This document shows positions 32,218-32,522 of a stretch of DNA of 32,522 nucleotides, piece after piece; the first letter of the stretch is position 1, and each line of letters starts with the position of its first letter. The translations under genes were made by a program, and so were the position numbers. Under the pieces are notes generated by a model. The model was not told the origin of the DNA, searched no databases, and saw only the letters and a program-made list of their open reading frames with translations. Source of the stretch: Enterocloster bolteae. GTDB lineage: Bacteria; Bacillota; Clostridia; Lachnospirales; Lachnospiraceae. The stretch covers positions 1 to 32,522 of the forward strand of contig JAETNT010000048.1 in NCBI GenBank assembly GCA_021772025.1, given 5' to 3'.

Positions 32218-32522
32218 TTATCGATTTTTGTTAACAATTTTAGTCTCATAGGTTCCGGACGCAATATCAATATAACGGACAAATAGGGATACCTTGTTGT
32301 CCTGATTTAAATTGTTCCATAAAAGATCTGTAAATTCCTCTATTTCATTGGGAATCGCCACCAGTTTCGGTTCTCCTTCGAAGCTGGGAAGGGGATTACC
32401 ATCGTGCATATAAGTATGAATAAAGCGGCCTTCTCCGGCGGCAGGAGTTTCATAAGCAAAGGTATACCGGTTACAGGAATGGGGATTTCCGTTATCGCTT
32501 TTTAAAATGGACATGGCGTAAT
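32218..32522 (-). CDS. PurO-type IMP cyclohydrolase, partial (5' end outside window)
   Basis: The C-terminal 100 residues of an IMP cyclohydrolase of the PurO family, first known from Archaea, which closes the ring of FAICAR to IMP. Recognisable stretches are YAMSILKSDNGNPHSCNRYT, FAYETPAAGEGRFIHTY and GNPLPSFEGEP. The frame is open to the window edge; an internal Met at 32514 should not be taken as the start. The stop is followed after 39 bases by the AICAR transformylase gene, so the two complete the last two purine steps together. Confidence 0.8.
   Translation of the reverse strand, partial: YAMSILKSDNGNPHSCNRYTFAYETPAAGEGRFIHTYMHDGNPLPSFEGEPKLVAIPNEIEEFTDLLWNNLNQDNKVSLFVRYIDIASGTYETKIVNKNR

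Noticed and set aside
1..32522. CRISPR arrays, tRNA or rRNA genes, intact insertion sequences
   Set aside because: No regularly spaced repeats, cloverleaf-like sequences or transposase motifs were noticed on either strand.

Overview
The window looks like a chromosomal segment from an anaerobic, spore-forming Firmicute, most likely Lachnospiraceae (Clostridium cluster XIVa). The reasons are the spore genes spoVAD/spoVAE, a Rex repressor, an alr-mazF arrangement, a stand-alone AICAR transformylase paired with a PurO-type IMP cyclohydrolase, strong AGGAGG ribosome sites and sigma-A promoters with 17-base spacing. The family assignment is an inference from gene content. No tRNA, rRNA, CRISPR array or intact mobile element was seen.

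Layout. (1) 1-2640 is a graveyard of broken accessory genes: the C-terminal piece of an AbiH-like protein, the N-terminal piece of a relaxase with a one-base frameshift, a YhcG/DUF1016-PDDEXK nuclease gene broken by a frameshift and an in-frame stop, and a decayed gene ending in a HEPN-like RNHLAH motif. (2) 2661-7162 holds a CaCA-type antiporter, a secreted GH25 lysozyme-like protein with cell-wall-binding repeats (preceded by a structured leader containing a 26-codon ORF) and an M13 metallopeptidase lipoprotein. (3) 7289-8018 is a deletion scar joining the start of a lipoprotein gene to the second half of a GH88-type glucuronyl hydrolase gene. (4) 8326-17038, all on the minus strand, runs from rex through nnr (NAD(P)HX repair), alr, mazF, a CNNM/CorC-type membrane protein, a MATE transporter and an unknown lipoprotein to yebC. 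(5) 17188-19535 on the plus strand has an ABC-F ATPase, a 66-residue membrane protein and a leftover DUF2179 tail of a YitT-type protein. (6) 19519-25563 on the minus strand has typA, a tandem OB-fold SSB-like protein, a CobO-like P-loop protein, dapA-dapB, a spore-type lipoprotein candidate and a small membrane protein. (7) 25651-29316 has a YigZ/IMPACT protein divergent from a class A penicillin-binding protein. (8) 29397-32522 on the minus strand has spoVAE, spoVAD with a clear sigma-G-type promoter, the AICAR transformylase gene and the 3' part of a PurO-type cyclohydrolase gene cut by the window edge.

How the genes fit together. Alr (D-alanine), DapA/DapB (diaminopimelate and lysine), the class A PBP and the GH25 protein all serve wall synthesis or remodelling. 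DapA/DapB also feed dipicolinate synthesis, and SpoVAD/SpoVAE serve dipicolinate uptake into the spore. TypA, ABC-F and YebC act on the ribosome. Most of the window is ordinary core genome. The less ordinary parts are the decayed defence/mobility island, the deletion scars, the duplicated promoter element before the M13 peptidase, the leader of the GH25 gene, the terminator-like hairpin before dapA and the lone MazF. No clear new multi-gene system was found.
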